Positions 1 to 10,643 are shown, numbered from the stretch's first letter. The stretch: DNA of 47,114 nucleotides from Cyanobacteria bacterium RM1_2_2 (GCA_012033495.1 JAAUQT010000016.1:1-47114); one strand, 5' to 3'. Notes: generated by a model not told the origin, from the sequence alone. Numbers and translations: made by a program.

Positions 1-309
1 CTTCAAAAAGGGGGGAACCGAACCCAAAATGGCTTGAAGTCCCCCTTTCTAAGGGGGATTTAGGGGGATCAGCCCAGGTTTTAGACTCCTACGCAAGATG
101 TGTGTACACCGCAGCCTTACGAAAGGGGGTTAGGGGGGATCGTTCGACTTGTGTGTACACCGTAGCCTTAAAAGGAGGTTTGAGGGAGCTAACTGCGTAA
201 GTCCTACTGAAATAAAAATGGCTGCGCACCAGAATAAATTCAGTCAGCGAAAACAACGCAAGCGATACAATGATTGAGTCCATAGGCGAATGACTGAATA
301 GGCGACGCA
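1..309. repeat. Repeat-rich leader upstream of pheT
   Basis: No gene is visible here. A G-rich, C-rich family recurs: 'ccccctttc' faces 'aaggggga' around 42-60, followed by variants of 'ttagggggatc' near 60-70 and 130-142. A 21-base direct repeat occupies 99-119 and 150-170 with one mismatch; it begins tgtgtgtacaccg and ends agcctta. Short G-run repeats of this type are common between genes in filamentous cyanobacteria. The pheT promoter should lie in the last ~130 bases, but I cannot point to convincing -35/-10 boxes. Confidence 0.6.
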
Positions 310-2775
310 ATGCGGATTTCATTAAACTGGCTGCAAGAACTGGTAAACTTCACCCTCTCCCCGACTGAATTGGCCGATGCGTTGACGATGGCAGGCTTTG
401 AAGTGGAAGACATCGAAGATCGCCGCACGTGGGCCGAAGGCGTCGTGATTGGGAAAGTGCTGACCCGCGAAAAACACCCGAACGCCGACAAGCTAAGCGT
501 CTGTACGGTGGATATTGGCGCAAAGACTCCTTCTACCATCGTTTGTGGAGCCGCCAACGTTCGGGCTGACATTTACGTGCCTGTGGCAACGCTCGGTAGT
601 TTTCTCCCCAAAGTGCAGCCAGATGGCTTGAAAATTAAACCCGCCAAACTGCGGGGAGTCGCCTCAGAAGGAATGATTTGCTCGCTGGCAGAACTGGGGC
701 TAACCAAGGACTCGGAAGGAATTCACATCTTCCCGCAAGCTGACCTGAAGCCCGGCAGCGATGCCCGCCCTTACCTCGGCTTGAATGACGTAATTTTGGA
801 TCTCACCTCGACTGCCAACCGCGCTGATGCCCTCAGCATGATTGGGATTGCGCGAGAAGTAGCGGCGATTACGGGCGCAGAATTGAAGCTACCCGATGTT
901 TCGGAAGTTCCGGTGCAGTCGGGTGATGATCTGACTATCAAAATCGAAGACGGCTGCCCAATTTTTATCGGGACAGTCCTGACGGGCTTAAAAATTGCTC
1001 CTTCTCCGGAATGGCTCCAGCGGCGGATTGTGGCAGCCGGCAGCCGCCCGATCAACAACATCGTTGATGTCACCAACTACATCATGCTGGAATGGGGTCA
1101 GCCGCTTCATGCCTTCGATTTGGATCGCCTCCAAGCCGCTGCCGGAAAATCTGACTTAACCCTGGGTGTCCGCTATGCCCGCGCTGGCGAAACCTTGACC
1201 ACGCTCGACAGCCAAACCCGCACCCTACAAGAGCAAACCCTGCTGATTACCGCCAACGACCGTCCGATGTCCTTAGCAGGCGTGATGGGCGGCGAAGCGA
1301 CTGAAGTTCATGCCGAAACCCAGAATGTGCTGCTAGAAGCGGCCGTGTTTGATGCGGCTGTCATCCGGCGGTCGGCTCGCTCTCAGGGAATGCGGACGGA
1401 AGCCTCGGCCCGCTATGAGCGGGGTGTCAATCCGGCAGAACTCATGCTGGCTTGCCGTCGGGCGATCCGGTTGCTGACCGAACTGGCAGGCGGCACAGTT
1501 GGAACGCAGGCGGTTGACGAACGCACGACCCAAACCACCACCCGCACAATTGAACTACGGCTAGAGCGGGTCAACCAAGTGCTGGGGCTGGTGATCACGA
1601 ATCCAGAAGTCCGTAAGGGCAACGCCGAACTCACCGACGAAGATTTGGGCGAACTGACTGCCGCCGACATAGAGCACACCTTGACCGCGCTGGGCTGCGA
1701 GTTGACCGCAACTGACCCCGGCATTTGGACAGTCACCGTGCCGCCCTACCGCTATCGAGATCTAGAGCGCGAAATTGACCTGATCGAAGAAGTGGCGCGG
1801 CTCTACGGCTACAACAATTTCTGCGACACCCTGCCCGACAAATCTGAGGCCGGCTACCTTCCCGATGAACAGGTCGCCATCCGCAGCATCCACAAGGCGC
1901 TTCAGGCAGTGGGCTTAACCGAAGTGGTGCATTACACGCTCGGCAAACCGGATAACGAAAATCAGATTGTGCTGGCGAATCCGCTGTTTTCCGAATACTC
2001 GGCTTTGCGCACGGAGCTACTTTCCGGGCTAATTACCGCCTTCCAATACAACCTGGAGCAAGGCAACGGCGCGCTGAATGCCTTTGAAGTAGGGCGGGTG
2101 TTTTATCGAGAAGAAGACGGGCTGCACGAAGAAGATCGGGTGGCTGGCATAATGGGCGGCGATCCGTATCGCGGCCGCTGGACAAATAGCGGACGTGAAC
2201 AGCCCATTACTTGGTATGAAGCCAAAGGCATGTTGGAAAGCGTCTTCACCCGCCTAGGGTTGCAGGTAGAATATCAGCCTGATCGCCGCAATTCGCTTCT
2301 TCACCCCGGACGCACAGCTTCTCTATGGGTGAATGGCGACCGCTTAGGCACCTTTGGGCAACTGCATCCCCAACTCCGGCAAGAACTTGGACTCCCTGAT
2401 CAAGTCTACGGCTTCGATCTGAGCCTAGATGTGCTGCTCGACCACATGCTGCAAGAAGACAAGCTAATTCCCGTCTTCCAGCCCTACTCCTCCTATCCCG
2501 CTTCCGATCGAGATATTGCTTTCTTTGCGCCGATTAAATTCTCGGTAGCCGAAATTGAACGAGCGATCCAGAATGCAGGCGGAACCCTGCTCGAATCGAT
2601 CGAGCTATTCGACGAATATCGCGGGCAAAACGTCCCTGACGGTCAACGCAGTCTCGCCTTTCGGTTAGTCTACCGCTCCCCTGACCGCACCCTTACTGAC
2701 GAGGAGATCAAACCCGTCCATGACAAAGTGCGGGAAGTGCTGGAGGAGAAGTTTCAGGTGGCGCTTAGGAGTTGA
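310..2775 (+). CDS. pheT: Phenylalanine-tRNA ligase beta subunit
   Basis: This is the beta subunit of the (alpha-beta)2 phenylalanyl-tRNA synthetase, which charges tRNA-Phe in the cytoplasm. The 821 residues show the full family order: an N-terminal segment starting [12 protein letters not shown], an EMAP/OB tRNA-binding domain (about 40-150, with [11 protein letters not shown]), the B3/B4 editing domain (about 210-390, including [16 protein letters not shown]), B5 (about 410-500, with [20 protein letters not shown]), the inactive synthetase-like core (about 510-710), and a C-terminal anticodon-binding FDX-ACB domain (about 728-821, starting near [12 protein letters not shown]). Length is normal for the cyanobacterial protein. 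A short acidic insertion (about 428-445, [11 protein letters not shown]) sits in B5. The ATG start gives the canonical family N-terminus. pheS is not in the window, so the two subunits are not adjacent, as is usual in cyanobacteria. Confidence 0.97.
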   Translation: MRISLNWLQELVNFTLSPTELADALTMAGFEVEDIEDRRTWAEGVVIGKVLTREKHPNADKLSVCTVDIGAKTPSTIVCGAANVRADIYVPVATLGSFLPKVQPDGLKIKPAKLRGVASEGMICSLAELGLTKDSEGIHIFPQADLKPGSDARPYLGLNDVILDLTSTANRADALSMIGIAREVAAITGAELKLPDVSEVPVQSGDDLTIKIEDGCPIFIGTVLTGLKIAPSPEWLQRRIVAAGSRPINNIVDVTNYIMLEWGQPLHAFDLDRLQAAAGKSDLTLGVRYARAGETLTTLDSQTRTLQEQTLLITANDRPMSLAGVMGGEATEVHAETQNVLLEAAVFDAAVIRRSARSQGMRTEASARYERGVNPAELMLACRRAIRLLTELAGGTVGTQAVDERTTQTTTRTIELRLERVNQVLGLVITNPEVRKGNAELTDEDLGELTAADIEHTLTALGCELTATDPGIWTVTVPPYRYRDLEREIDLIEEVARLYGYNNFCDTLPDKSEAGYLPDEQVAIRSIHKALQAVGLTEVVHYTLGKPDNENQIVLANPLFSEYSALRTELLSGLITAFQYNLEQGNGALNAFEVGRVFYREEDGLHEEDRVAGIMGGDPYRGRWTNSGREQPITWYEAKGMLESVFTRLGLQVEYQPDRRNSLLHPGRTASLWVNGDRLGTFGQLHPQLRQELGLPDQVYGFDLSLDVLLDHMLQEDKLIPVFQPYSSYPASDRDIAFFAPIKFSVAEIERAIQNAGGTLLESIELFDEYRGQNVPDGQRSLAFRLVYRSPDRTLTDEEIKPVHDKVREVLEEKFQVALRS

Positions 2776-2869
2776 TCGGTGGGTGGGGTAGATGAGAAAA
2801 TCACCTTTACAAGCCGTCTACCCGCCTCTACCCGCCTCAATCTACTCACGGACTCTAAGCCACCTCAGA

Positions 2870-3026
2870 TCCGTACGGGCGGGTTTAGCGAACCTGCCTC
2901 CCATGTTTGCCAGCCTTTCAGCAAAACCCGCCCCAACGGATTTTTTCCTTCGGCAAAAGGTACGGGCGGGTTTAGCAAACAATCTCTGCACAAAGCCAGC
3001 CATCTGAATACAAAACCCGCCCCTTC
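2870..3026. repeat. Two consecutive inverted REP-like units
   Basis: Two inverted units lie between the convergent pheT and gap genes. The left arms read tacgggcgggtttagc (from 2874 and from 2961). The matching right arms read aaaacccgcccc (2923-2934 and 3012-3023). The second right arm stops only a few bases from the gap stop codon. The same GGGCGGGTTT/AAACCCGCCC theme recurs at 9612-9737, 16774-16845, 23038-23212 and 31685-31810, so this is a dispersed family. It may also act as a bidirectional terminator for pheT and gap. Confidence 0.65.
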
Positions 3027-4063
<1,037 letters not shown>

Positions 4064-4086
4064 ACAGTCAATCGTGCGGGGGTACA

Positions 4087-4138
4087 GTGAGCAGCCAGTT
4101 GCAGACTACCAAGTGAGCAGCTAGTTGCAGACTACCAT
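4087..4138. repeat. 26-bp tandem duplication upstream of gap
   Basis: Two adjacent 26-base units (4087-4112 and 4113-4138) differ at only two positions. Each begins gtgagcag and continues with agttgcagactacca. They lie in the gap promoter region between gap and the phospholipase D-like gene, so they could change promoter spacing or just be replication slippage. Confidence 0.8.
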
Positions 4139-4294
4139 ATTTGTTTCTGTCGGTTCAGTAGGAAGCCTAACACTGGAACTCAAGTCTGGCTTTTTCCTAC
4201 CTCATTTTTTTAGCATTACCAAAAAATAGAATTTGGCATCTGTCGAAAGTTGCGAATATTCAACACTGAATATTCAGCAACTCTATTCAGCGAC

Positions 4295-5755
4295 TCATGG
4301 AGTCTGTCCACAGCCTTGCTGCATCTTGGCTTGCACCGTCGCAGGAAGACCCAAAATCGCTCCGTTGTAAAGCCGCTCAAATTCTCGCTGAAAGTGGGCA
4401 GCAACAGTGGCATTGCGGATTACCAGCAGATTTTCGTCATTACTGCCGTTCGCCGCTTCTGACCAGTTTTGCGAGCCTGTCACCACCACCTGACCATCGA
4501 TCACACCAAATTTGTGGTGCAGCAAATCACCTGCCGGCAGTTGGGGAATGCCCACAGTGGTCAGTGGCTTTGACCAAGGGCGATTGTTTGGCTCATAGCG
4601 GCAGCGGTTGTTCGGCAGCGCCACCCCCATCAGATCCAAGGCTTCGCTGTAGTCGCGGTAGGCGAACCCCGGATCGATCAGTGCTTGAATGGGTATCCCC
4701 TGCTGATGCTTGCGCTCCAGCGCGTTGCTCAACTGCTGATCGGAGAACACAAACAGTGCTAACTGAATCGACTGCTTTGCCTGACTCAACTGATGGGCAA
4801 TCAACCCATTCACACTTTGCTGCCAAGGCAACTTTTTAGAAGTGGGCGAAAACTGCACGGCAATCTGCGAATGGGGCGCGAGGCTGGCTGCCTGTGCGGC
4901 ACGATAGGGTTTCTTGAGTCCAAATCGGCTCGTTTTCCCGCCTTGTCCCCACATCAAGTCAAACTCCTGACTGAACAGCTTGGCAACTTGCGGGCTGCTA
5001 ATTTTCAGCAAATGGTTGGCGTTGCCTCGACTCTCTACCGTTGAAAAATCGCCGTGGATGTCACTCCAGGTGAAGTTTGCCGAACCTACAACAAGCGTGC
5101 GTCCATCAATCACGACAAATTTGTGGTGCATCAGATCGCTGCCTTTCGAGCCATCTGCCGTGTCGTCGAGCAACGGAATTTTCGCCGCTTGGAGAATCAT
5201 CATGGCATCTCTGGCAGCAGTCTCCTCCGGCGCAAGCTGACCATCCTGGTTTTGGTCGATCCACTGCACGTAATCCTGATATTTTTTCTGCCCGCGTTCG
5301 TCGAGTTCCTGGATTTGGCGAGCCGTTAGCTGGCTGAGGGACTCTCGATAGGTGTTTTCCACAATCACCCGCACGCGCACCCCTGCCTGATGGCGTTCTT
5401 TGAGAGCAAGGGCAATGCGCGGCAAATTTAGCTCATGGGCTGCCACGTCCACCGATGTTTTCGCCGTTTGAATCGCATTCACCACCACCTGCTCCAAATC
5501 GTCTCCTAACCGAAACTGCTGCCGATAGGGTTCCGTGTAGGTGGCTGCCTCAGACTGATTGAAAAAAGCTTGAATCTGCGGATCTTGCGGTAGGGGTGTC
5601 CGTAAAGATAAAGCGGAAGAAGTTTGCGGAGCAGCACCCTGAGCCGAGCCCCGCCTCCAAACCGTAAAGCCACCCAACAGCAGCACCCCGATCACCACAA
5701 AGCCGCCCAACCGCCATTTATGAGTAAAGACACGAGTAGAAAGTAGACCCACCAA
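4295..5755 (-). CDS. Membrane-anchored phospholipase D-like protein
   Basis: This is a PLD-superfamily protein with two HxKxxxxD active-site motifs in one chain: H210-K212-D217 (HHKFVVID) and H413-K415-D420 (HHKFGVID), each followed by the usual GSxN element (GSANF, GSQNW). Such pairs form one catalytic centre acting on phosphodiester bonds of phospholipids or nucleic acids; the substrate cannot be read from sequence. Residues about 17-33 form one hydrophobic segment, so the enzyme is probably anchored with its catalytic part outside the cytoplasm. An EF-hand-like loop, DQNQDGQLAPEE (167-178), sits in the first half. The start is uncertain: the frame opens with TTG (5755) and GTG (5752), with no ATG near. 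No partner genes are adjacent. Confidence 0.85.
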   Translation of the reverse strand: MVGLLSTRVFTHKWRLGGFVVIGVLLLGGFTVWRRGSAQGAAPQTSSALSLRTPLPQDPQIQAFFNQSEAATYTEPYRQQFRLGDDLEQVVVNAIQTAKTSVDVAAHELNLPRIALALKERHQAGVRVRVIVENTYRESLSQLTARQIQELDERGQKKYQDYVQWIDQNQDGQLAPEETAARDAMMILQAAKIPLLDDTADGSKGSDLMHHKFVVIDGRTLVVGSANFTWSDIHGDFSTVESRGNANHLLKISSPQVAKLFSQEFDLMWGQGGKTSRFGLKKPYRAAQAASLAPHSQIAVQFSPTSKKLPWQQSVNGLIAHQLSQAKQSIQLALFVFSDQQLSNALERKHQQGIPIQALIDPGFAYRDYSEALDLMGVALPNNRCRYEPNNRPWSKPLTTVGIPQLPAGDLLHHKFGVIDGQVVVTGSQNWSEAANGSNDENLLVIRNATVAAHFQREFERLYNGAILGLPATVQAKMQQGCGQTP

Positions 5756-6102
5756 AACTGCTTCCCAAAGGTGACAGGACGCTCTTAGAAATGCCCTAGA
5801 CTCCTCACCTGCTAACAGATCGAGCGGCAGGGGAGATTTGTGGAAATTTTGGTAAAGATTTTGTGAAATAGTGCATCAAGATGAAGTGAAGCCAGTTGTT
5901 ATACTGGTAGGAATCCTTGAGCTTTATGGCTGAAGTTCATCGCTCTCTTCTCAGCAATTACGCTTCTCCTACGTCGTGGACAAAGCAAGCTTGCTCAATG
6001 ATTTACAGCAACTCAGCCCGGTAAAGGTTCCTGCTGCTTCTCGTAGTGAACTTTAGATCTGAACTGCTGAGTAATCGCCCCAAGCAGCCTTTGGAGTTGA
6101 AT
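5756..6102. other. Intergenic region between divergent genes
   Basis: The stretch separates the phospholipase D-like gene (minus) from the MshEN-type gene (plus), so it must hold both promoters. It is AT-rich around 5840-5880. A 32-codon ATG frame at 5926-6024 is open but has no recognisable similarity and no clear ribosome binding site, so I do not call it. Nothing else is visible. Confidence 0.4.
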
Positions 6103-6717
6103 ATGCAAAATAGAGGCGACCGTTTTCAGGTTCACAATCAGGTTCAGAGTATGCCAACTTTGTCTCCTAAGAAGATCGGGTGCTATTTAGTTGATGCAGG
6201 TTTGTTAACTGCGGCTCAAATCAGCGTGGCGTTGAACGACCAGCAATCGACCGGAATGCGCTTTGGTGAGATTGTGGTGGCGCGAGGCTGGTTGAAAGAG
6301 CAAACCGTGGAATGGATTATGAGTAAGGTGGTTGAGCCTGAGCGCCAGGCGATTCACCGCCATCAGCAAGCTGCCTATCAGCGGAGTGCGAGCCAGCAAG
6401 CCTCGAATCGTTGGAGCAACCAGGGTGCTCATTCCGTGCTACAACCGCCTGCAACTCAAGCTAAACCTGGGGTCGCTCAGTCGTCACAACCTACTTTGTC
6501 TGCGTCCACTGGAAGGATGCCAGTCAGCCGGATGCCCGACAGCGCAACCCGCAAGCCAGCCGATAAACCAACTGACGCTACCGCTGAACAACCAACACCT
6601 CAAACAGATAAACCAACTGCTGCGATCAATTCCAAATTTATTCGCCGCGAAGCTCCCATTTCTAAGCCCTTGCCTTCCGTTAATTCCTCAGATGGTGACG
6701 TGAACTGGGTCGGCTAG
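6103..6717 (+). CDS. MshEN/GspE-N-like domain protein of unknown function
   Basis: I do not recognise a named gene. Residues about 23-80 (KKIGCYLVDAGLLTAAQIS, then FGEIVVARGWLKEQTVEWI) resemble the N-terminal domain of type II secretion/type IV pilus ATPases (GspE/PilB/MshE), which in some members binds c-di-GMP. The ATPase part is absent. The remaining ~120 residues are low-complexity, rich in Gln, Ser, Thr, Pro and Ala, and probably disordered. I chose the ATG at 6103, with GGAG six bases upstream, giving 204 residues; an in-frame GTG at 6046 would add 19. A role in pilus motility or c-di-GMP sensing is inference only. Confidence 0.6.
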   Translation: MQNRGDRFQVHNQVQSMPTLSPKKIGCYLVDAGLLTAAQISVALNDQQSTGMRFGEIVVARGWLKEQTVEWIMSKVVEPERQAIHRHQQAAYQRSASQQASNRWSNQGAHSVLQPPATQAKPGVAQSSQPTLSASTGRMPVSRMPDSATRKPADKPTDATAEQPTPQTDKPTAAINSKFIRREAPISKPLPSVNSSDGDVNWVG

Positions 6718-6742
6718 GAAACGCTTTCCTATTGCTCAAAGC

Positions 6743-7702
6743 TCAAGCTGCAAATAAGGCGAGCCATAGCGGTAGAAATAGCAGCAGGAGTAGTGAGCCT
6801 AATGCCAACAGGGTGACAGTGAGTTCTCGATCAAGGTTGTAGGCTTCTGCAATCACGAGGGTGGCAAAAGCAGGTGGCATTGCAGCCTGGAGGACGATCG
6901 CCAGGCGAGGGAATCCGGTGAGTCCGATTTGAGTCAAACTGAAGCCAATGAGTAGCGGCACGAACAGCATTTTGATACTGAGACTCACAGCCGCTTGCGG
7001 AAAGTGTTTCCAGAACCGGAGTTGACTCAGCCGCATTCCCATCAGCAACAGCGAGAGTGCCACCATTGCCCAGGCTAAACCAGCTAACCCTTGTTCGATA
7101 GGCTGCGGCAGTGGCACTGAACGCGAACCTAAAGCAATCCAAAAACTCCAAAGCGTCGGATTCTGAATCAGTGCTAGCAGCAGTTGGCGCGAATTTGCCG
7201 CTGTGTTGCCAAAGTGGGCTGCCAGCACAACGCCAAACCCATAGGCTCCCAGTGTGGTACCCAAGGTGTCATAAAAAACCGTCCACCCAAAATACTGCGT
7301 CCCCACTAGCACCAGAGCAATTGGATAGCCCAAATAGCCGGTGTTGCCCAGCATGGAGGCAAGCAAAAAACTACCCTGACTAGAAGTTTGTTGCAGGCGC
7401 TCTGTTGACCAAACTCGAAGCATCGGCCAAGCAAACCCCCGAATTTGAGCTTGAATCCACAGCCACGCTAGCCACGCTCCCAGCAGCATCGAGATCCAGG
7501 CAGCGATCGGCGCGATCCACACTGAAGCGGACAAATCAACTTGACGCAGAAACGATAGAGTACTGAGGGGCACCCCAATCCAAAACAAAAACTTGCCCAA
7601 CGCTAGCGGCACGAATGGAGGCAGCTTATACCCTAAAACCAGCCCCAAGCTCACCCAACTCACCAGTGGTAAATACAGCTTCCACAAATGTTCTAATTCC
7701 AT
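6743..7702 (-). CDS. AEC-family (auxin efflux carrier-like) permease
   Basis: A hydrophobic protein of about 319 residues with roughly ten predicted membrane segments in two halves, as in the AEC family. It includes LVSWVSLGLVLGYKLPPF at the N-terminus and, near the C-terminus, QAAMPPAFATLVIAEAYNLD, a typical AEC motif with the helix-breaking prolines. Family members export or import small organic anions; the substrate here is unknown. The frame is open upstream to a GTG at 7762, but the ATG at 7702 gives the usual N-terminus, so I prefer it; no strong Shine-Dalgarno sequence precedes either. The gene is convergent with the MshEN-type gene (25 bases apart) and divergent from the M15 peptidase gene. 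Confidence 0.85.
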   Translation of the reverse strand: MELEHLWKLYLPLVSWVSLGLVLGYKLPPFVPLALGKFLFWIGVPLSTLSFLRQVDLSASVWIAPIAAWISMLLGAWLAWLWIQAQIRGFAWPMLRVWSTERLQQTSSQGSFLLASMLGNTGYLGYPIALVLVGTQYFGWTVFYDTLGTTLGAYGFGVVLAAHFGNTAANSRQLLLALIQNPTLWSFWIALGSRSVPLPQPIEQGLAGLAWAMVALSLLLMGMRLSQLRFWKHFPQAAVSLSIKMLFVPLLIGFSLTQIGLTGFPRLAIVLQAAMPPAFATLVIAEAYNLDRELTVTLLALGSLLLLLFLPLWLALFAA

Positions 7703-7866
7703 CAGGCTTTTACAGAAACGACAGAGGGTGATAGTATTTCGCTGTTTGTTAAACGACTCCACACAAAATCTAATTTACAAAGTTTGCTCGCTAACATAGG
7801 GGAGGCGATTGCCTCAGGCTACAATGACCCACGGTTTGTGATACGGACGTAAAGGAGGAATGACTT

Positions 7867-8790
7867 GTGGACGATACAGGTCTATCGCCGATCTCAGATG
7901 AGTTACCAGTGCCAGAACTATCGGCATTGCCAACGACCCAAGACATTCCTGAGGCGGTGCGTGAAGCGGTGCGTGGATCGACTGGCACTCCGACTCAGAC
8001 CGTTTCCAAGCGTAATCCGCTGCTGTTGGGAGTGGGAGGGTTGGGAGTTGTGGCTTTGATTGCAGTGCCGCTAGTTCTCGCGTTACGGTCGTCTACCCCG
8101 ACTCCAGAAGCAAATTTATCAGACAGTGCTTCAGACACAGCCTCTGTCAATTCTGCCTCTAATTCTGCATCCTCTGCGCCGGCCGCTCCTGATGCGGAGG
8201 AGCAAGCCTTGCTAGGGCATTTGCTCTACGAAGAAGCGCCCAAAGCAGAACTAGAGCCGATTACCCCAGATGGCAGTATTGTGATGCGGCGGGCGGCGGC
8301 TGAAAAGTTTAACCAGATGATGGACGCCGCCACCGCAGATGGCATTGCGCTCGTGCCGTTGTCAGGCTTTCGGTCGGTGTCAGAGCAGGAAGCTATCTTT
8401 TTTGATGTCAAAGCAGAGCGGGGCGAAGATCCGACTAAACGGGCAGAAGTTAGCGCTCCCCCTGGCTATAGCGAACACCATACGGGATATGCCGTTGATC
8501 TTGGAGATGGCAATCATCCAGGGTCGGATTTGCAGTTTGATTTTGAAGACACCGCAGCGTTTAAGTGGCTAGAGGAAAACGCCGCCTACTACAGCTTTGA
8601 AATGTCTTTCACTAAAAATAATTCAATGGGCGTCAGCTATGAACCGTGGCATTGGCGGTTTGTTGGCGATCGGCAAAGTTTAGAAACGTTTTACCGAGCT
8701 AAGAATCAGCAAGAGCGCCGCGCCGCAGAACAAGCTCCATCTAGAACAACTCCAACGGCTGAGGAGGCAACTTCCGACCAGACGCGGTAG
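7867..8790 (+). CDS. M15 D-Ala-D-Ala carboxypeptidase (VanY-like)
   Basis: A zinc carboxypeptidase trimming D-alanyl-D-alanine ends of peptidoglycan peptides, probably in the periplasm. An unusual GTG start is supported by AAAGGAGG eight bases upstream. A cytoplasmic N-terminal tail of about 45 residues precedes one membrane segment (LLLGVGGLGVVALIAVPLVL, about 54-73). A Ser/Ala/Pro-rich linker follows, then the VanY domain (about 125-285). The metal-binding set is visible: H204 and D211 in SEHHTGYAVD, and E259/H262 in EPWHWRF; GFRS near 160 is the family substrate loop. The C-terminal tail is polar and charged. The gene is 41 bases before the FtsH-like protease gene and may be read with it. 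Confidence 0.9.
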   Translation: MDDTGLSPISDELPVPELSALPTTQDIPEAVREAVRGSTGTPTQTVSKRNPLLLGVGGLGVVALIAVPLVLALRSSTPTPEANLSDSASDTASVNSASNSASSAPAAPDAEEQALLGHLLYEEAPKAELEPITPDGSIVMRRAAAEKFNQMMDAATADGIALVPLSGFRSVSEQEAIFFDVKAERGEDPTKRAEVSAPPGYSEHHTGYAVDLGDGNHPGSDLQFDFEDTAAFKWLEENAAYYSFEMSFTKNNSMGVSYEPWHWRFVGDRQSLETFYRAKNQQERRAAEQAPSRTTPTAEEATSDQTR

Positions 8791-8831
8791 AGTCACGGTA
8801 GAGTAAAGATTGAGTTAACACTGCCGATTTC

Positions 8832-9515
8832 ATGAGTCAAACGACGCTCAATCTGGTTGCCGTCACAATTTTTGCCTTTGTGATGCTGAGTCTGCTGGGG
8901 CCGCTGTTCCACTGGTCGCCATATATTCCTGCCGCTGCTGCCTTTGGGCTGCTGGGTGTGGCAACGCTAGACACGTTGAACTGGCAAGGAAAAGCCGGCA
9001 CGTTGCTGGTCGATTGGGTGGCTAGCTTTTCACCAGACCACCGAGAAAGAGTGTTGCGGCACGAAGCAGGGCATTTTCTAGCGGCTTATGTGTTAGAAAT
9101 TCCAGTGACAGGCTATACCTTGAGCGCTTGGGAGGCTTTTCGGCAGGGGCAACCCGGACAAGGCGGCGTGAGTTTTGAATCTGCCTTGCTAGAAGCAGAA
9201 CTGCAACATGGATTGACAAGCCAGTTGATTGACCGATTTTGCACTGTTTGGATGGCCGGAGCGGCGGCGGAACAGTTGACTTATGGGAGCGCCCAAGGTG
9301 GCGGAGACGATCGACAAAAGCTGCAACTCCTGTGGTTACAGCTTAAACGTCCGGCTGCTGAAGGCGTGCTGAAACAAAGGTGGGCCGCCCTGCAAGCCAA
9401 AGCGCTGCTAGAAAAACACCATGCTGCCTATGAAGCCCTCGTTGCAGCCATGGCCCAACGAGCGTCGGTGGAAGAATGTCAGCAAGCGATTGTGCAGCAT
9501 TTGGCTGAAGCATAG
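8832..9515 (+). CDS. FtsH-like M41-family protease lacking the AAA domain
   Basis: A 227-residue protein with two N-terminal hydrophobic segments (about 7-25 and 30-48) and a zinc-protease helix RHEAGH (H77, E78, H81). A later GGGDDRQK (about 157-163) sits where FtsH supplies its third zinc ligand. The AAA+ ATPase module that FtsH needs for unfolding is absent, so it is either an ATP-independent membrane protease or an FtsH partner. Similar stand-alone M41-like proteins occur in cyanobacteria and plastids, and to my knowledge their substrates are not established. The ATG at 8832 begins right before the first hydrophobic helix. It follows the M15 peptidase gene by 41 bases on the same strand. 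Confidence 0.75.
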   Translation: MSQTTLNLVAVTIFAFVMLSLLGPLFHWSPYIPAAAAFGLLGVATLDTLNWQGKAGTLLVDWVASFSPDHRERVLRHEAGHFLAAYVLEIPVTGYTLSAWEAFRQGQPGQGGVSFESALLEAELQHGLTSQLIDRFCTVWMAGAAAEQLTYGSAQGGGDDRQKLQLLWLQLKRPAAEGVLKQRWAALQAKALLEKHHAAYEALVAAMAQRASVEECQQAIVQHLAEA

Positions 9516-9611
9516 GTTGGGTTTGCAACGGTTGCTGTAGGATGCCTATCGGGCAGGCTTTCTATCGGGCAGGAATTCAAGCTCAGAAACTCTCAGGCTC
9601 AAAACCTTTTA

Positions 9612-9737
9612 GGATCGGGGATTGAATCAATCCGTAAACTGGACGGGCGGGTTAAGCAGATCAATGGGCATCCTGCCATGGATTTGACCGCAAAACCCAC
9701 CCCGACCCGCGATTGAACTGATTGAATTCCCATTCCT
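9612..9737. repeat. 126-bp dispersed repeat, copy A
   Basis: This stretch aligns without gaps to 31685-31810, which is equally long. Shared blocks include gattgaatcaatccgt, agcagatcaatgggcatcc and gatttgaccgcaaaacc. It contains the dispersed GGGCGGGTT/AAAACCCACCCC inverted theme. Short direct repeats of the 'ctctcaggctcaaaa' type flank it (around 9588-9604 and 9735-9760). It fills most of the gap upstream of folP. Confidence 0.8.
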
Positions 9738-9767
9738 CAGGCTCAAAAACTCTCAGGTTCACAACTA

Positions 9768-10643
9768 ATGGCATCAACAGCGGCAGCTTCTCAAACCCCA
9801 TCTGTTGAGGGCATCACCCTACGCGGACGGGACTTCTTTTGGGGCAAACAAACTTATTTGATGGGCGTTTTGAACATCACCCCTGACAGTTTCAGCGATG
9901 GCGGACGCTTCAACACGCTTGATGCTGCCCTGCAACAAGCCCGGCATATGGCAAACAGCGGAGCAGACATCCTCGATATTGGCGGCCAGTCTACTCGTCC
10001 ACAAGCGGAAGACGTGCCGCTAGAAGAAGAATTGCGGCGAGTTGTGCCAATAATTGACGCCCTGCGGCGCAACGGTGACACCACTCCAATTTCAGTGGAT
10101 ACGACTAAGGCAGAAGTGGCGCGGGCCGCAGTCGCTGCCGGAGCAGATTTAGTCAACGACATTTCGGGAGCAACTTTTGATCCGGCTATGCTGCCTACGG
10201 TGGCTGAGCTTGGCGTCCCGATTGTGCTGATGCATCTCCGCGGCACGCCCAAAACAATGCAGCAACTTACCGACTACCAAAACTTAATCGCAGATATCGC
10301 TGAGTTTTTGACCGATCGAGCCGCCGCCGCCATCGCCGCCGGCATTGCCCCAAAGCACGTGATTCTTGATCCCGGCATTGGTTTTGCCAAAACTTTTGCC
10401 CAAAATCTAGAAATTCTGAGACATCTGCCTCAACTGCACCATTTGGGCTGGCCGCTGCTGGTCGGCCCGTCGCGCAAAAGCTTTATTGGTCACATTCTGA
10501 ACCAACCTGACCCGCAGCAGCGAGTTTGGGGAACGGCTGCCACCTGCTGTGCTGCCATTCAAGGCGGAGCCGACATTCTGCGCGTCCATGATGTGGCAGA
10601 AATGCGAGATGTTTGTAAAGTGGCAGACGCAATTTGGCGCTGA
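9768..10643 (+). CDS. folP: Dihydropteroate synthase
   Basis: It condenses p-aminobenzoate with 6-hydroxymethyl-dihydropterin diphosphate to dihydropteroate, a step of folate synthesis and the target of sulfonamides. The 291 residues form one TIM barrel. The two family signatures are clear: LMGVLNITPDSFSDGG (about 31-46) with the diphosphate-binding loop, and ADILDIGGQSTRP (about 64-76). Further conserved pieces are SVDTTKAEVA, NDISGATFD, VLMHLRGTP, ILDPGIGFAKT and GPSRKSFIG. Length is normal. It stands alone on the plus strand, and an 18-base tandem duplication begins at the last base of its stop codon. Confidence 0.96.
   Translation: MASTAAASQTPSVEGITLRGRDFFWGKQTYLMGVLNITPDSFSDGGRFNTLDAALQQARHMANSGADILDIGGQSTRPQAEDVPLEEELRRVVPIIDALRRNGDTTPISVDTTKAEVARAAVAAGADLVNDISGATFDPAMLPTVAELGVPIVLMHLRGTPKTMQQLTDYQNLIADIAEFLTDRAAAAIAAGIAPKHVILDPGIGFAKTFAQNLEILRHLPQLHHLGWPLLVGPSRKSFIGHILNQPDPQQRVWGTAATCCAAIQGGADILRVHDVAEMRDVCKVADAIWR

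Noticed and set aside
5926..6024. 32-codon ATG frame upstream of the MshEN-type gene
   Set aside because: No RBS or similarity; could be a leader but nothing supports it.
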